Shown piece after piece: positions 8,484 to 16,636 of a DNA stretch of 45,438 bases. The stretch covers positions 1-45,438 of the forward strand of contig CAZMOM010000028.1 of assembly GCA_964568075.1 (NCBI GenBank), read 5' to 3'. Each line of letters opens with the position of its first letter. Positions within the stretch are counted from its first letter, which is position 1. The notes beneath the pieces were generated by a model. The model searched no databases, was not told the DNA's origin, and saw only the letters and a program-made list of their open reading frames with translations. The stretch is from MnTg04 sp964568075. GTDB lineage: Bacteria > Pseudomonadota > Gammaproteobacteria > Steroidobacterales > MnTg04. Both the position numbers and the translations under genes were made by a program.

Positions 8484-10055
8484 ATGAATAGGATCAGGCG
8501 CGCGCTACTCAGCGTTTCGAATAAGCGTGGCCTTGCGGAACTCGGTGTTTTTCTCAGGCAGCAGGATGTCCAGATTCTGTCGACTGGCGGAACGGCAAGG
8601 CGTCTCGGCGATGCGGGCGTGGATGTGACCGAGGTTTCGGATTACACGAATTTTCCTGAGATTATGAATGGTCGGGTGAAGACCCTGCATCCTAAAATTC
8701 ATGGTGGTTTGCTGGGTCGCCGAGGAACCGACGAGGCGGTCATGGGCGAACATGGCATTCAGCCGATCGACTTGCTGGTCGTCAATCTTTATCCGTTCAC
8801 AGAGACTGTGGCGAGAGCAGATTGCGCGTTTGCGGAGGCAATCGAGAATATCGATATCGGTGGTCCTGCCATGCTGCGAGCAGCGGCAAAAAACCATGCC
8901 GGCGTTTGCGTGGTTGTCGATCCGGATGACTACCCGAGAATCATCGCGGAAATGAGCTCGGGAGAAGGCTGCCTCAGTGATGAACTGTGCCTGGAGCTGG
9001 CGACGAAGGCTTTTGCGCACACCGCTTCATACGACCAGGCAGTCAGTCGCTACCTCGCTGACGCGAGCCAGGAAACGCCATCCGATACAGCGTTTTTCCC
9101 CAGTTCTCTGACTCTTGAATACGACCGGCTGGCGACTTTACGCTATGGCGAAAACCCTCACCAGAGCGCGGCTTTTTACCGCCAGACGGTTGTCCCCGCT
9201 GGCAGTCTCGCCGGCGCAGTTCAACACCAGGGCAAGGAACTGTCGTTCAACAATATCGCCGACGCCGACGCCGCCTGGGACTGCGTACAACAGTTTGCCC
9301 GGCCTGCCTGCGTCATCGTCAAACATGCGAATCCCTGTGGCGTGGCCCGGGCCGACAATTGCATGGAAGCCTACCAGGCTGCCTACGCGACCGATCCGAG
9401 CTCCGCATTCGGCGGGATAATTGCTTTTAACCAACCGCTGTCGGCCGACGTCGCGGAAAAAATCATAGAACGACAGTTTGTCGAAGTGGTCATCGCCCCT
9501 GAAATTACCGACAAGGCATTACAAGTATTTTCCGCAAAACCCAATGCCAGGATTCTTAGCACCGGGCCGATGAACGACAACAGAAGCGACGATCTGGAAT
9601 TCAAGTGTGTGTCCGGTGGTCTGCTGGTTCAGACTCGAGACGACCAAATGATAAAAATCAGCGGGCTGCGGACAGTAAGCGAACGCAAACCGACCGCTCA
9701 GGAAATGGAAGATTTACTGTTCAGCTGGAAGGTCGTCAAATTTGTAAAATCCAACGCAATCGTATTTTGCCGGGATGGCAGAACGCTCGGTGTTGGCGCT
9801 GGCCAGATGAGTCGTATCTATAGTGCGAAGATAGCGGCCATTAAGGCGGCAGACGCCGGTCTGGATATTGACGGGGCGGCGATGGCCTCGGACGCTTTCT
9901 TACCGTTCAGGGACACCGTTGACCAGGTCGCTGAAATGGGAATCAGCGCGATCATTCAGCCTGGCGGCTCCATGCGCGACGAGGAAGTCATCGATGCGGC
10001 GAACGAGCACGGGATAAGCATGGTACTGACGGGCGAGCGTCACTTCAAACACTGA
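8484..10055 (+). CDS. purH: Bifunctional AICAR transformylase / IMP cyclohydrolase
   Basis: Performs the last two steps of IMP synthesis: formylation of AICAR and ring closure. The 523 residues compare with 529 in E. coli. The N-terminal cyclohydrolase domain shows STGGTARRLGDAGV and NGRVKTLHPKIHGGLLGRR. The C-terminal transformylase domain shows YGENPHQ, KHANPCGVA with its catalytic Lys-His, and SDAFLPF. It follows fis by 17 nt and is followed by purD, so the run is probably one transcript. Confidence 0.97.
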   Translation: MNRIRRALLSVSNKRGLAELGVFLRQQDVQILSTGGTARRLGDAGVDVTEVSDYTNFPEIMNGRVKTLHPKIHGGLLGRRGTDEAVMGEHGIQPIDLLVVNLYPFTETVARADCAFAEAIENIDIGGPAMLRAAAKNHAGVCVVVDPDDYPRIIAEMSSGEGCLSDELCLELATKAFAHTASYDQAVSRYLADASQETPSDTAFFPSSLTLEYDRLATLRYGENPHQSAAFYRQTVVPAGSLAGAVQHQGKELSFNNIADADAAWDCVQQFARPACVIVKHANPCGVARADNCMEAYQAAYATDPSSAFGGIIAFNQPLSADVAEKIIERQFVEVVIAPEITDKALQVFSAKPNARILSTGPMNDNRSDDLEFKCVSGGLLVQTRDDQMIKISGLRTVSERKPTAQEMEDLLFSWKVVKFVKSNAIVFCRDGRTLGVGAGQMSRIYSAKIAAIKAADAGLDIDGAAMASDAFLPFRDTVDQVAEMGISAIIQPGGSMRDEEVIDAANEHGISMVLTGERHFKH

Positions 10056-10085
10056 TTGCACAAAAGCAAACCGGGAGTCCATCAC

Positions 10086-11375
10086 ATGAAGCTGTTGATC
10101 GTCGGGAGCGGCGGACGCGAACACGCGCTGGCCTGGAAATCAATCCAGTCTCCGGATGTCGATGAGGTCCTGGTCGCCCCCGGCAACGCGGGAACTGACG
10201 GCGAATCGGGTATTCGTAATGTAGCTGTTCCGGCAGACGACATTGACGGTTTGATAAGACTGGCAAAAGAAGAAAATGTCGGCCTGACTATCATCGGCCC
10301 CGAATCCCCGTTGGTAAACGGTATTTGCGACCGGTTCGCCGATGAGGGCCTCCGTTGCTTCGGACCGAGCCAGGCGGCAGCCCAGCTCGAAGGATCAAAG
10401 GCGTTCAGCAAGGCATTCATGGCGCGACACCATATCCCCACGGCGAGATACCAGACATTTGACCGGCTCGAACCTGCACTGGCGTGGCTAAAGAAAACGG
10501 GAACTCCGATCGTTATCAAGGCGGATGGACTCGCAGCCGGTAAGGGTGTTGTCGTGGCACACGATCAGTCGACGGCAGAGAATGCGCTGCGCGACGTGCT
10601 GGAACAGAAACGGTTCGGTGACGCCGGTTGTCGCGTCGTCATGGAGGAATTCCTGCAAGGTGAGGAAGTCAGCTTTATCGTCATGTGTGACGGAAAGAAT
10701 GTCTTGCCACTGGCCACATCGCAGGATCATAAAACACGCGACGAAGGCGATGTCGGGCCAAATACCGGCGGTATGGGCGCTTACTCACCCGCACCGGTGG
10801 TCACGCCGCAAGTCCACGAGCGAATAATGCGGGAAGTGATCGAGCCAACCGTCCGGGGCATGGCGGCCGACGGCCACCCTTATACGGGTTTTTTGTACGC
10901 CGGCTTGATGATAGACGCAGGTGGCGCGCCGGAAGTGATCGAATTCAATTGCCGCTTCGGAGACCCGGAAGCGCAGCCCGTCATGGCACGGCTAAAGGGA
11001 GATCTCGCCGCTCTTTGCATCGCGGCGCTGGATGGCCGGCTCGATGAAGTGGCTGCGGAATGGGACTCGCGAGTGTCACTTGGGGTTGTCATGGCCGCAG
11101 GCGGTTACCCGGAGAGTTATGCCGGTGGAGATTCGATCAGTGGACTCGATCAGGTTTGTTCTGACCACGGCAAGATCTTTCATGCCGGAACCAAAAAAAT
11201 CAATGGAGATATTGTTACGGCTGGCGGCCGCGTACTCTGTGTCGTAGCGTTGGCCGATACCATCAGCGAAGCCCGAACCCGAGCTTATGATTTGATCGAA
11301 AAAATCAGCTGGAAAAACGCCTATTATCGTCGCGATATAGGTCACCGCGCAGTGGCGCGGCAGGATTCTCCTTAG
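10086..11375 (+). CDS. purD: Phosphoribosylamine-glycine ligase
   Basis: GAR synthetase, the second step of purine synthesis, joining glycine to phosphoribosylamine with ATP. The ATG at 10086 gives 429 residues, identical to the E. coli length. The frame stays open upstream to 10056 but only with a TTG and extra residues before the conserved MKLLIVGSGGREHALAW start. ATP-grasp features are visible: IKADGLAAGKGVVVA, EEFLQGEEVSF, DHKTRDEGDVGPNTGGMGAYSPAP and EFNCRFGDPEAQ. It sits 30 nt after purH and converges on rho. Confidence 0.97.
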   Translation: MKLLIVGSGGREHALAWKSIQSPDVDEVLVAPGNAGTDGESGIRNVAVPADDIDGLIRLAKEENVGLTIIGPESPLVNGICDRFADEGLRCFGPSQAAAQLEGSKAFSKAFMARHHIPTARYQTFDRLEPALAWLKKTGTPIVIKADGLAAGKGVVVAHDQSTAENALRDVLEQKRFGDAGCRVVMEEFLQGEEVSFIVMCDGKNVLPLATSQDHKTRDEGDVGPNTGGMGAYSPAPVVTPQVHERIMREVIEPTVRGMAADGHPYTGFLYAGLMIDAGGAPEVIEFNCRFGDPEAQPVMARLKGDLAALCIAALDGRLDEVAAEWDSRVSLGVVMAAGGYPESYAGGDSISGLDQVCSDHGKIFHAGTKKINGDIVTAGGRVLCVVALADTISEARTRAYDLIEKISWKNAYYRRDIGHRAVARQDSP

Positions 11376-11384
11376 TTTTCGAGA

Positions 11385-11413
11385 ACCGGACCGGGATCGA
11401 CAACCGTTCCGGT
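11385..11413. terminator. Possible shared hairpin between purD and rho
   Basis: ACCGGA at 11385-11390 and TCCGGT at 11408-11413 are complementary and lie in the 37-nt gap between convergent purD and rho, touching the rho stop codon. The arms are short and there is no T tract on either side, so intrinsic termination would be weak. Confidence 0.22.
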
Positions 11414-12861
11414 CAGCGCTTCATCGCCTCAAAGAATTCTGCGTTGGTCTTCGTGTCTTTCATTTTACTCAGCAGAAATTCGATGGCCGCCACTTCATCC
11501 ATCGAATGCAATAATTTACGAAGAATCCAGATTTTTTGCAGCTCGTCAGGCTTGGTCAGCAGTTCCTCGCGCCGCGTACCGGATTTATTGATATTCAGCG
11601 CAGGAAAAATTCGCGCCTCGGCGATTCGCCGGTCCATATGAACTTCCATATTGCCGGTGCCCTTGAATTCTTCGTAAATAACGTCGTCCATGCGTGATCC
11701 GGTTTCGACCAGGGCTGTCGCGATAATCGTCAGGCTACCGCCCTCCTCGATGTTGCGCGCGGCGCCGAAAAATCGCTTGGGACGTTGCAAGGCGTTGGCA
11801 TCGACGCCACCGGTCAGTACCTTGCCGGATGACGGTACAACGGTATTGTAGGCACGCGCCAGGCGGGTAATCGAATCGAGCAGGATCACGACGTCTTTCT
11901 TATGCTCCACCAATCGCCTGGCTTTCTCAATAACCATGTCCGCGACCTGCACGTGACGGCTGGCCGGCTCGTCGAACGTACTCGAGACCACCTCACCACG
12001 AACGGTTCGAATCATCTCGGTCACTTCCTCGGGACGCTCGTCGATCAGCAACACGATGAGATAAACCTCGGGATGCTTGGAAGTTATTGATGTAGCGATA
12101 TTCTGCAGCAGCATGGTCTTGCCCGCTTTTGGCGGAGAAACAATCAGCCCACGCTGACCCTTGCCGATGGGCGACGCGAGGTCGATGATTCTTGCGGTCA
12201 GATCCTCGGTGCTGCCATTACCCCTTTCCAGGACCAGCCTTTCGGTCGGAAACAACGGCGTCAGATTTGCAAACGCGACCTTGTGACGAGCATTTTCGGG
12301 CGGTTCATAATTGATTTCACCGATCTTGAGCAGGGCGAAATAGCGCTCGCCTTCCCGGGGCGGCCGGATCAGGCCGGAGACGGTGTCGCCGGTCCGTAAA
12401 CTAAAGCGGCGAATCTGGCTTGGCGAGACATAAATATCATCGGGTCCCGCCAGATAGGAACTGTCCGCCGAGCGCAGAAACCCGAAACCATCCTGGAGAA
12501 TCTCCAGTACACCGTCACCATAGATATCTTCGCCGCTTTGTGAATGCGCCTTGAGAATCGCAAAAATAATATCCTGTTTGCGGGCGCGAGCCAGATCCTC
12601 CAGTTCCATGGTTTCAGAAAGCTCCGCCAGTTCGGTTGCCGACCGCGTCTTGAGCTCTGTCAGGTTTAATGACGCCTTCTTTTTTTCGAGCTCTTCTGCC
12701 GGAATTATTTCCAGCTCTTCTGCACGGGTTCCGTCGTCGATATCACGAGGTCGGCGCGAACGTCCTTTTGAACTTTTGCCGTTGTTGCCGCTTTTCGCTC
12801 TGTTGCCGGACTTGCTGGTGTTGCGTCCGCCGCGTGGTTGATTGCCCAAGTAGCCTCTCAC
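11413..12861 (-). CDS. rho: Transcription termination factor Rho with a basic N-terminal extension
   Basis: The hexameric RNA-dependent ATPase that ends transcription. Of 482 residues, the part from about residue 66 (NLTEL) matches E. coli Rho end to end (about 417 residues). It contains the RNA-binding cold-shock-like domain (DGFGFLRS), the P-loop SPPKAGKT at about 242-249, and the Q/R-loop region near the C-terminus. The first 64 residues are an extra Arg/Lys/Gly/Ser/Asn-rich tail and then an acidic stretch. The GTG start overlaps the trxA stop as GTGA, which favours this long form by translational coupling; a shorter form from an internal start cannot be excluded. Confidence 0.95.
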   Translation of the reverse strand: MRGYLGNQPRGGRNTSKSGNRAKSGNNGKSSKGRSRRPRDIDDGTRAEELEIIPAEELEKKKASLNLTELKTRSATELAELSETMELEDLARARKQDIIFAILKAHSQSGEDIYGDGVLEILQDGFGFLRSADSSYLAGPDDIYVSPSQIRRFSLRTGDTVSGLIRPPREGERYFALLKIGEINYEPPENARHKVAFANLTPLFPTERLVLERGNGSTEDLTARIIDLASPIGKGQRGLIVSPPKAGKTMLLQNIATSITSKHPEVYLIVLLIDERPEEVTEMIRTVRGEVVSSTFDEPASRHVQVADMVIEKARRLVEHKKDVVILLDSITRLARAYNTVVPSSGKVLTGGVDANALQRPKRFFGAARNIEEGGSLTIIATALVETGSRMDDVIYEEFKGTGNMEVHMDRRIAEARIFPALNINKSGTRREELLTKPDELQKIWILRKLLHSMDEVAAIEFLLSKMKDTKTNAEFFEAMKR

Positions 12862-13184
12862 AGGTTCGTATCCAAAAATGCCGTTAACTGGGATTTGGAA
12901 AGTGCGCCGACTTTCTGTCCCTCCACCGTTCCATTCTTAAACAGGATCAAGGTGGGGATTCCACGAATACCAAATTTCGGCGGTATCGACGGATTTTCGT
13001 CGATGTTGAGTTTCGCAATTTTTAGACGACCCTCGTACTCCTCGGCGATTTCCGTCAGAATTGGCGCGATCATCTTGCATGGCGCGCACCATTCAGCCCA
13101 AAAATCCAGAAGAACCGGTAGCTCTGATTTTAGGACATCCGCTTCAAATTGATCATCACTTGTATGCAGGACTTGCTCGCTCAA
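12858..13184 (-). CDS. trxA: Thioredoxin
   Basis: The cytoplasmic disulfide reductase, 108 residues, very close to E. coli TrxA throughout (FWAEWC.PCKMIAPIL, KLNIDENP, GIRGIPTLILFKNG, ending in DTNL). The active site is WCAPC at residues 32-36 rather than the canonical WCGPC; an Ala here occurs in some thioredoxins and may shift the redox potential slightly. The start is TTG at 13184 with GAGG upstream. It overlaps rho by 4 nt and is divergent from rhlB, the same order as in E. coli. Confidence 0.95.
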   Translation of the reverse strand: MSEQVLHTSDDQFEADVLKSELPVLLDFWAEWCAPCKMIAPILTEIAEEYEGRLKIAKLNIDENPSIPPKFGIRGIPTLILFKNGTVEGQKVGALSKSQLTAFLDTNL

Positions 13185-13208
13185 TTTTTACATCCTCTGG
13201 GTATCGGG

Positions 13209-13237
13209 GTTTAAACTAATTGACCGGTTAAACCGGT
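13209..13237. promoter_or_regulatory. Clustered palindromes in the trxA-rhlB divergent region
   Basis: GTTTAAAC at 13209-13216 is a perfect palindrome. ACCGGT at 13223-13228 and again at 13232-13237 are each palindromic and together make a near-perfect 15-bp dyad around TAA. They lie 25-53 bp upstream of the trxA start, where its promoter should be, so they could be an operator. No regulator can be named. Confidence 0.3.
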
Positions 13238-13377
13238 TTACTGAAAAAATTCGGAAAAATGACGCCGGACGCTTAATCAGGCAATATGTTCTGGATTACG
13301 CAGCTTTTGATTTCGGCTACTGGGAATCGTCTGTTGATGATGAATTCGGCAGGCTCGGTGGAAGCTGCTACTAATAA

Positions 13378-13392
13378 GGTACATTTTGTACC
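13378..13392. promoter_or_regulatory. Perfect dyad upstream of rhlB
   Basis: GGTACA-TTT-TGTACC is a perfect 6-bp-arm inverted repeat located 57-71 bp before the rhlB start codon, preceded by an AT-rich TACTAATAA that could act as a -10 box. It may be an operator or a leader hairpin. Confidence 0.3.
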
Positions 13393-13449
13393 GGTCAATC
13401 GCCCGATGCAAGTGCTGAAACCCGAAATTCGACAAGAAAGTACCTCGAA

Positions 13450-14727
13450 ATGGCAAAGAACCAGCTTACAGATGTCGATTTCGACAGTCTGAATCTTGCC
13501 ACCGAACTCGATCAGGGCCTCGCAGACGCCGGCTTTCAGTTCTGTACGCCTATCCAGGCCAAAACCCTGCCACGCGCCCTGGCCGGAGAGGATGTCGCTG
13601 GGCAGGCACAGACCGGCACCGGCAAAACCGCCGCATTTCTGCTGGCTATGTATCAGCGGCTGCTGAGCAATCCGGCGAGACCACGGCGGCGGTTGAATGA
13701 TCCGCGAGCGATGATACTCGCGCCAACCCGCGAACTCGCTATCCAGATCGCGAAAGATGCGGACCTGCTGGGGGCACATACCGGCCTGCGCGTTGGCCTG
13801 GTCTATGGCGGCACCGATTACGAAAAGCAACGCCAAATGCTGCAGCGGGGCGTAGATGTGTTGATCGGCACACCGGGTCGCTTTATCGATTATTTCAAAC
13901 AGAAAATTTTCAGCCTCGATTTTATCGAGGTCGTCGTGCTCGACGAGGCAGATCGTATGTTTGATCTGGGATTCATCAAGGATATCCGTTACCTGTTGCG
14001 CCGGTTGCCGCCACCGGACAGGCGATTGAACATGTTGTTTTCTGCTACTTTGTCACAGCGTGTGCTGGAGCTGGCGTACGAGCACATGAACGATCCGGAG
14101 CTGGTAAAAATAGAAGCAGACCGGGTGACCGTAGATAGTGTCCGGCAGATCATTTATTTTCCAGCCAATCATGAAAAAGTCTCGCTGCTGGTCGGCCTGT
14201 TAAGAAAGATGGATGTCAGCAGAACCATGATATTCGTCAATACCAAGCGCGGTGCCGAACATCTGCTGTCGTGGCTGAATCAGAATGATTTTGAGGCGAG
14301 AGCGATATCCGGTGATGTGCCCCAACGCAAGCGGCAATCCATGATGCGAGACTTTAAAAGCGGGAAATTATCGATTCTGATCGCAACCGACGTCGCCTCG
14401 CGTGGTCTTCACGTTCCAGATGTCAGCCACGTGTTTAATTATGATTTGCCACAGGATGCCGAGGATTACGTTCACCGCATCGGCAGAACCGCCCGCGGCG
14501 GAGCGAGCGGTGACGCGATCAGTTTTGGCTGCGAAGACTATGTTGTTCACCTGCCGGAGATCGAGGAGTACATCGAACACCGCATTCAGGTCGGCACCAT
14601 TACGCCCGACCTGATGCCGGATCTTGATCGACCGCCGCCACTGCCGAGGCGGCCTCGACACAAGGGAAGAAACCAGCGCCCGGGAAATTCCTCGTCAAAC
14701 AGGAGACGCCGACCCAGCCGGCGCTGA
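13450..14727 (+). CDS. rhlB: DEAD-box ATP-dependent RNA helicase RhlB
   Basis: Unwinds structured RNA, in E. coli as part of the degradosome with RNase E. The 425 residues compare with 421 in E. coli RhlB and similarity is continuous. Motif I is AQTGTGKT (residues 53-60), Ia PTRELAIQ, Ib GTPGRFIDY, II DEAD (165-168), III SAT, and motif VI HRIGRTARGG, where E. coli has HRIGRTGRAG; the arginines are kept. The C-terminus is a basic, Arg/Pro-rich RNA-binding tail. Its position divergent from trxA-rho supports RhlB over other DEAD-box paralogues. Confidence 0.93.
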   Translation: MAKNQLTDVDFDSLNLATELDQGLADAGFQFCTPIQAKTLPRALAGEDVAGQAQTGTGKTAAFLLAMYQRLLSNPARPRRRLNDPRAMILAPTRELAIQIAKDADLLGAHTGLRVGLVYGGTDYEKQRQMLQRGVDVLIGTPGRFIDYFKQKIFSLDFIEVVVLDEADRMFDLGFIKDIRYLLRRLPPPDRRLNMLFSATLSQRVLELAYEHMNDPELVKIEADRVTVDSVRQIIYFPANHEKVSLLVGLLRKMDVSRTMIFVNTKRGAEHLLSWLNQNDFEARAISGDVPQRKRQSMMRDFKSGKLSILIATDVASRGLHVPDVSHVFNYDLPQDAEDYVHRIGRTARGGASGDAISFGCEDYVVHLPEIEEYIEHRIQVGTITPDLMPDLDRPPPLPRRPRHKGRNQRPGNSSSNRRRRPSRR

Positions 14728-14751
14728 TATTCGCCGCGACCAATGCCTCGA

Positions 14752-15471
14752 TCAGGCCGTGTGTCGCAGATGCGACAGATCGTCGATTGCGGGAAACTCA
14801 CCGGTTTTCCTGGCCGGCGCCGTCAAATCCGGGCGGCTGACCGCAAAAAGCTGCGTGATTCCGAATTCCCTCGCGGCTCTCAGGACCGGCAGGCTGTCAT
14901 CGACAAACAATGTCCGCTGCGGATCAAATCTTTCTCGATCGGAAAAACGCGTCCAGAACTCCGGGGTCTCCTTCGGCATGCCGAATTCATGTGCGGAAAA
15001 CACAGCGTCAAAATGCCGGTCGAGACCCGTGCGCCTGATTTTGACGTTCAAACTGTCCCGGTGCGCATTGGTAACCAGGACCGCTCGTTTGCCACTTTGG
15101 GCAAGCCACTCAAGAAACTCGCGTGCCCCCGGCAGGTATTGGATCAGGTGATCTACCTCGTTTTTGAGCTGCTCGATATCGATACCCAGCTCATGAGTCC
15201 AGAAGTCCAGGCAATACCAATCCAAGGTTCCTTCCGTCTCCATATATATTGGATCGAGCCGTTCCCGGGCCCGCGCAAAGGTAATGCCATTAAGATCGGC
15301 GAATCGCTGCGGCACTATTTTTTGCCAGAACAAGGTATCGAATCCGAGATCCAGTACGGTGCCATCCATGTCGAGCAGAACTGTGTCGATATTTTTCCAG
15401 TCTGGCTGGCTGCGGTCGCGTTTTTTCATAGCCAGTATTCCATGGTTCGAAGATGGTATACCCTTGCGCAT
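14752..15471 (-). CDS. yrfG: HAD-family nucleotidase similar to GMP/IMP nucleotidase YrfG
   Basis: A haloacid dehalogenase-type phosphatase. DMDGTVLDL (nucleophile Asp34 and Asp36), LVTNAH and FVDDSLPVL are HAD motifs I, II and IV, and FWQKIVP, LDWYCLDFW and FGMPKE are specific to the YrfG group, which hydrolyses purine nucleotides such as GMP and IMP in E. coli. It has 239 residues from the ATG at 15471. A second in-frame ATG at 15429 would start closer to the E. coli N-terminus and is equally possible. It converges on rhlB with a 24-nt gap and is divergent from cysQ with 26 nt between start codons. Confidence 0.85.
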   Translation of the reverse strand: MRKGIPSSNHGILAMKKRDRSQPDWKNIDTVLLDMDGTVLDLGFDTLFWQKIVPQRFADLNGITFARARERLDPIYMETEGTLDWYCLDFWTHELGIDIEQLKNEVDHLIQYLPGAREFLEWLAQSGKRAVLVTNAHRDSLNVKIRRTGLDRHFDAVFSAHEFGMPKETPEFWTRFSDRERFDPQRTLFVDDSLPVLRAAREFGITQLFAVSRPDLTAPARKTGEFPAIDDLSHLRHTA

Positions 15472-15497
15472 GAAACAATCGAGTCCTGGATCGATCG

Positions 15498-16301
15498 ATG
15501 AAAAAAAATGAGCTCGAAGGCTTATTGCCCGCCGTTGTCGAAATTGCCCGACTGGCTGGCAAACAGATTCTGACCGTTTACGAAACCGATTTTGACGTCC
15601 GGATGAAAGACGACGAATCCCCCCTGACCGAAGCCGACCTGGCCGCTCACGAGACGATCCTGACCAAACTGGCCGGATTGACGCCGGACATACCGGTTCT
15701 GTCCGAAGAATCGCGGGAAATAAGTTACCAGGTCCGGGCGGGCTGGTCCCGATACTGGTTGGTCGACCCGCTGGACGGAACCCGTGAATTCGTCAACCGG
15801 AGTGGCGAATTCACGGTCAACATTGCCCTGATCGAAGAACATCGGGCGATTCTTGGTGCGGTTCATGTCCCGGTGACAGGTCGGGACTATTACGCGGCCG
15901 TTGGTGCAGGGGCTTGGAGGCAGGATGCGGAGGCGGCGCCAGTGGAGATCAGCGTCAGCCAGCAGTGCCATCGGCCGGTTCGGGTTGTCGGCTCAAAGTC
16001 GCATCGGGGCGCCAGTCTCGACGCGTTTCTTGCACGGCTGGAGGAATACGAGCTCGTGACCATCGGGAGCTCATTGAAAATCTGCCTGGTCGCGGAGGGC
16101 AGCGCCGATATCTACCCGCGGCTCGGGCCGACCTCGGAGTGGGATACGGCTGCAGCACAGGCGGTCGTGGAGTGTGCGGGCGGTAAATTGACAGACATCG
16201 GTGGCGAACCGCTGTTGTACAACTGCAAGGACGACCTGCTCAATCCATTTTTCCTGGCCTTTGGCGACCGATCGACAGACTGGCCTGCCCTGGTGAAATA
16301 G
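15498..16301 (+). CDS. cysQ: 3'(2'),5'-bisphosphate nucleotidase CysQ
   Basis: A magnesium-dependent phosphatase of the inositol monophosphatase family that removes 3'-phosphoadenosine 5'-phosphate, a by-product of sulfate assimilation. The 267 residues carry the metal-binding Glu pair (SEES), DPLDGT at 90-95, the CysQ-typical FVNRSGEFTVNIALIE, and WDTAAAQAVVECAGG near the C-terminus with the fourth metal ligand. CysQ is common near nudE and yrfG in gammaproteobacteria, which fits the divergent neighbour. Confidence 0.92.
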   Translation: MKKNELEGLLPAVVEIARLAGKQILTVYETDFDVRMKDDESPLTEADLAAHETILTKLAGLTPDIPVLSEESREISYQVRAGWSRYWLVDPLDGTREFVNRSGEFTVNIALIEEHRAILGAVHVPVTGRDYYAAVGAGAWRQDAEAAPVEISVSQQCHRPVRVVGSKSHRGASLDAFLARLEEYELVTIGSSLKICLVAEGSADIYPRLGPTSEWDTAAAQAVVECAGGKLTDIGGEPLLYNCKDDLLNPFFLAFGDRSTDWPALVK

Positions 16302-16404
16302 AAAACGATGAGAATGTATGGGCACGCCCAGGCTTGATAGCATCTGCACATGGAATTAATGACACGAGTTGACTAAGCTTTGAACATGCGAGCGATTTCC
16401 AGCC

Positions 16405-16620
16405 ATGACCGATAAGGTCAATACCGAGGCCTTCGGTAAATTACGTAAGCTAAAACAATTGCGTGTGGAACACCGCGATCTGGACGAAGTCATTGTCCGG
16501 CTCTCACGGGATCCGTTCGTCGATCAGCTGATGTTGAAAAGACTGAAAAAAAGAAAACTCCAGATCAAGGACTCGATCGAGCGATTGCAGAGCGAAATGA
16601 TCCCGGATCTGAACGCCTGA
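16405..16620 (+). CDS. DUF465 (YdcH-like) small coiled-coil protein
   Basis: A 71-residue, highly charged helical protein. The pattern LRVEHRDLDEVIVRLSRD followed by a LKKRKLQIKDSI segment is typical of the DUF465/YdcH family, small proteins of unknown function that are probably antiparallel coiled coils. It lies 103 nt after cysQ, where only weak promoter-like sequence is seen, and converges on the MMPL gene with 16 nt between. Confidence 0.8.
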   Translation: MTDKVNTEAFGKLRKLKQLRVEHRDLDEVIVRLSRDPFVDQLMLKRLKKRKLQIKDSIERLQSEMIPDLNA

Positions 16621-16636
16621 GATCAAGGGCGGCCGA

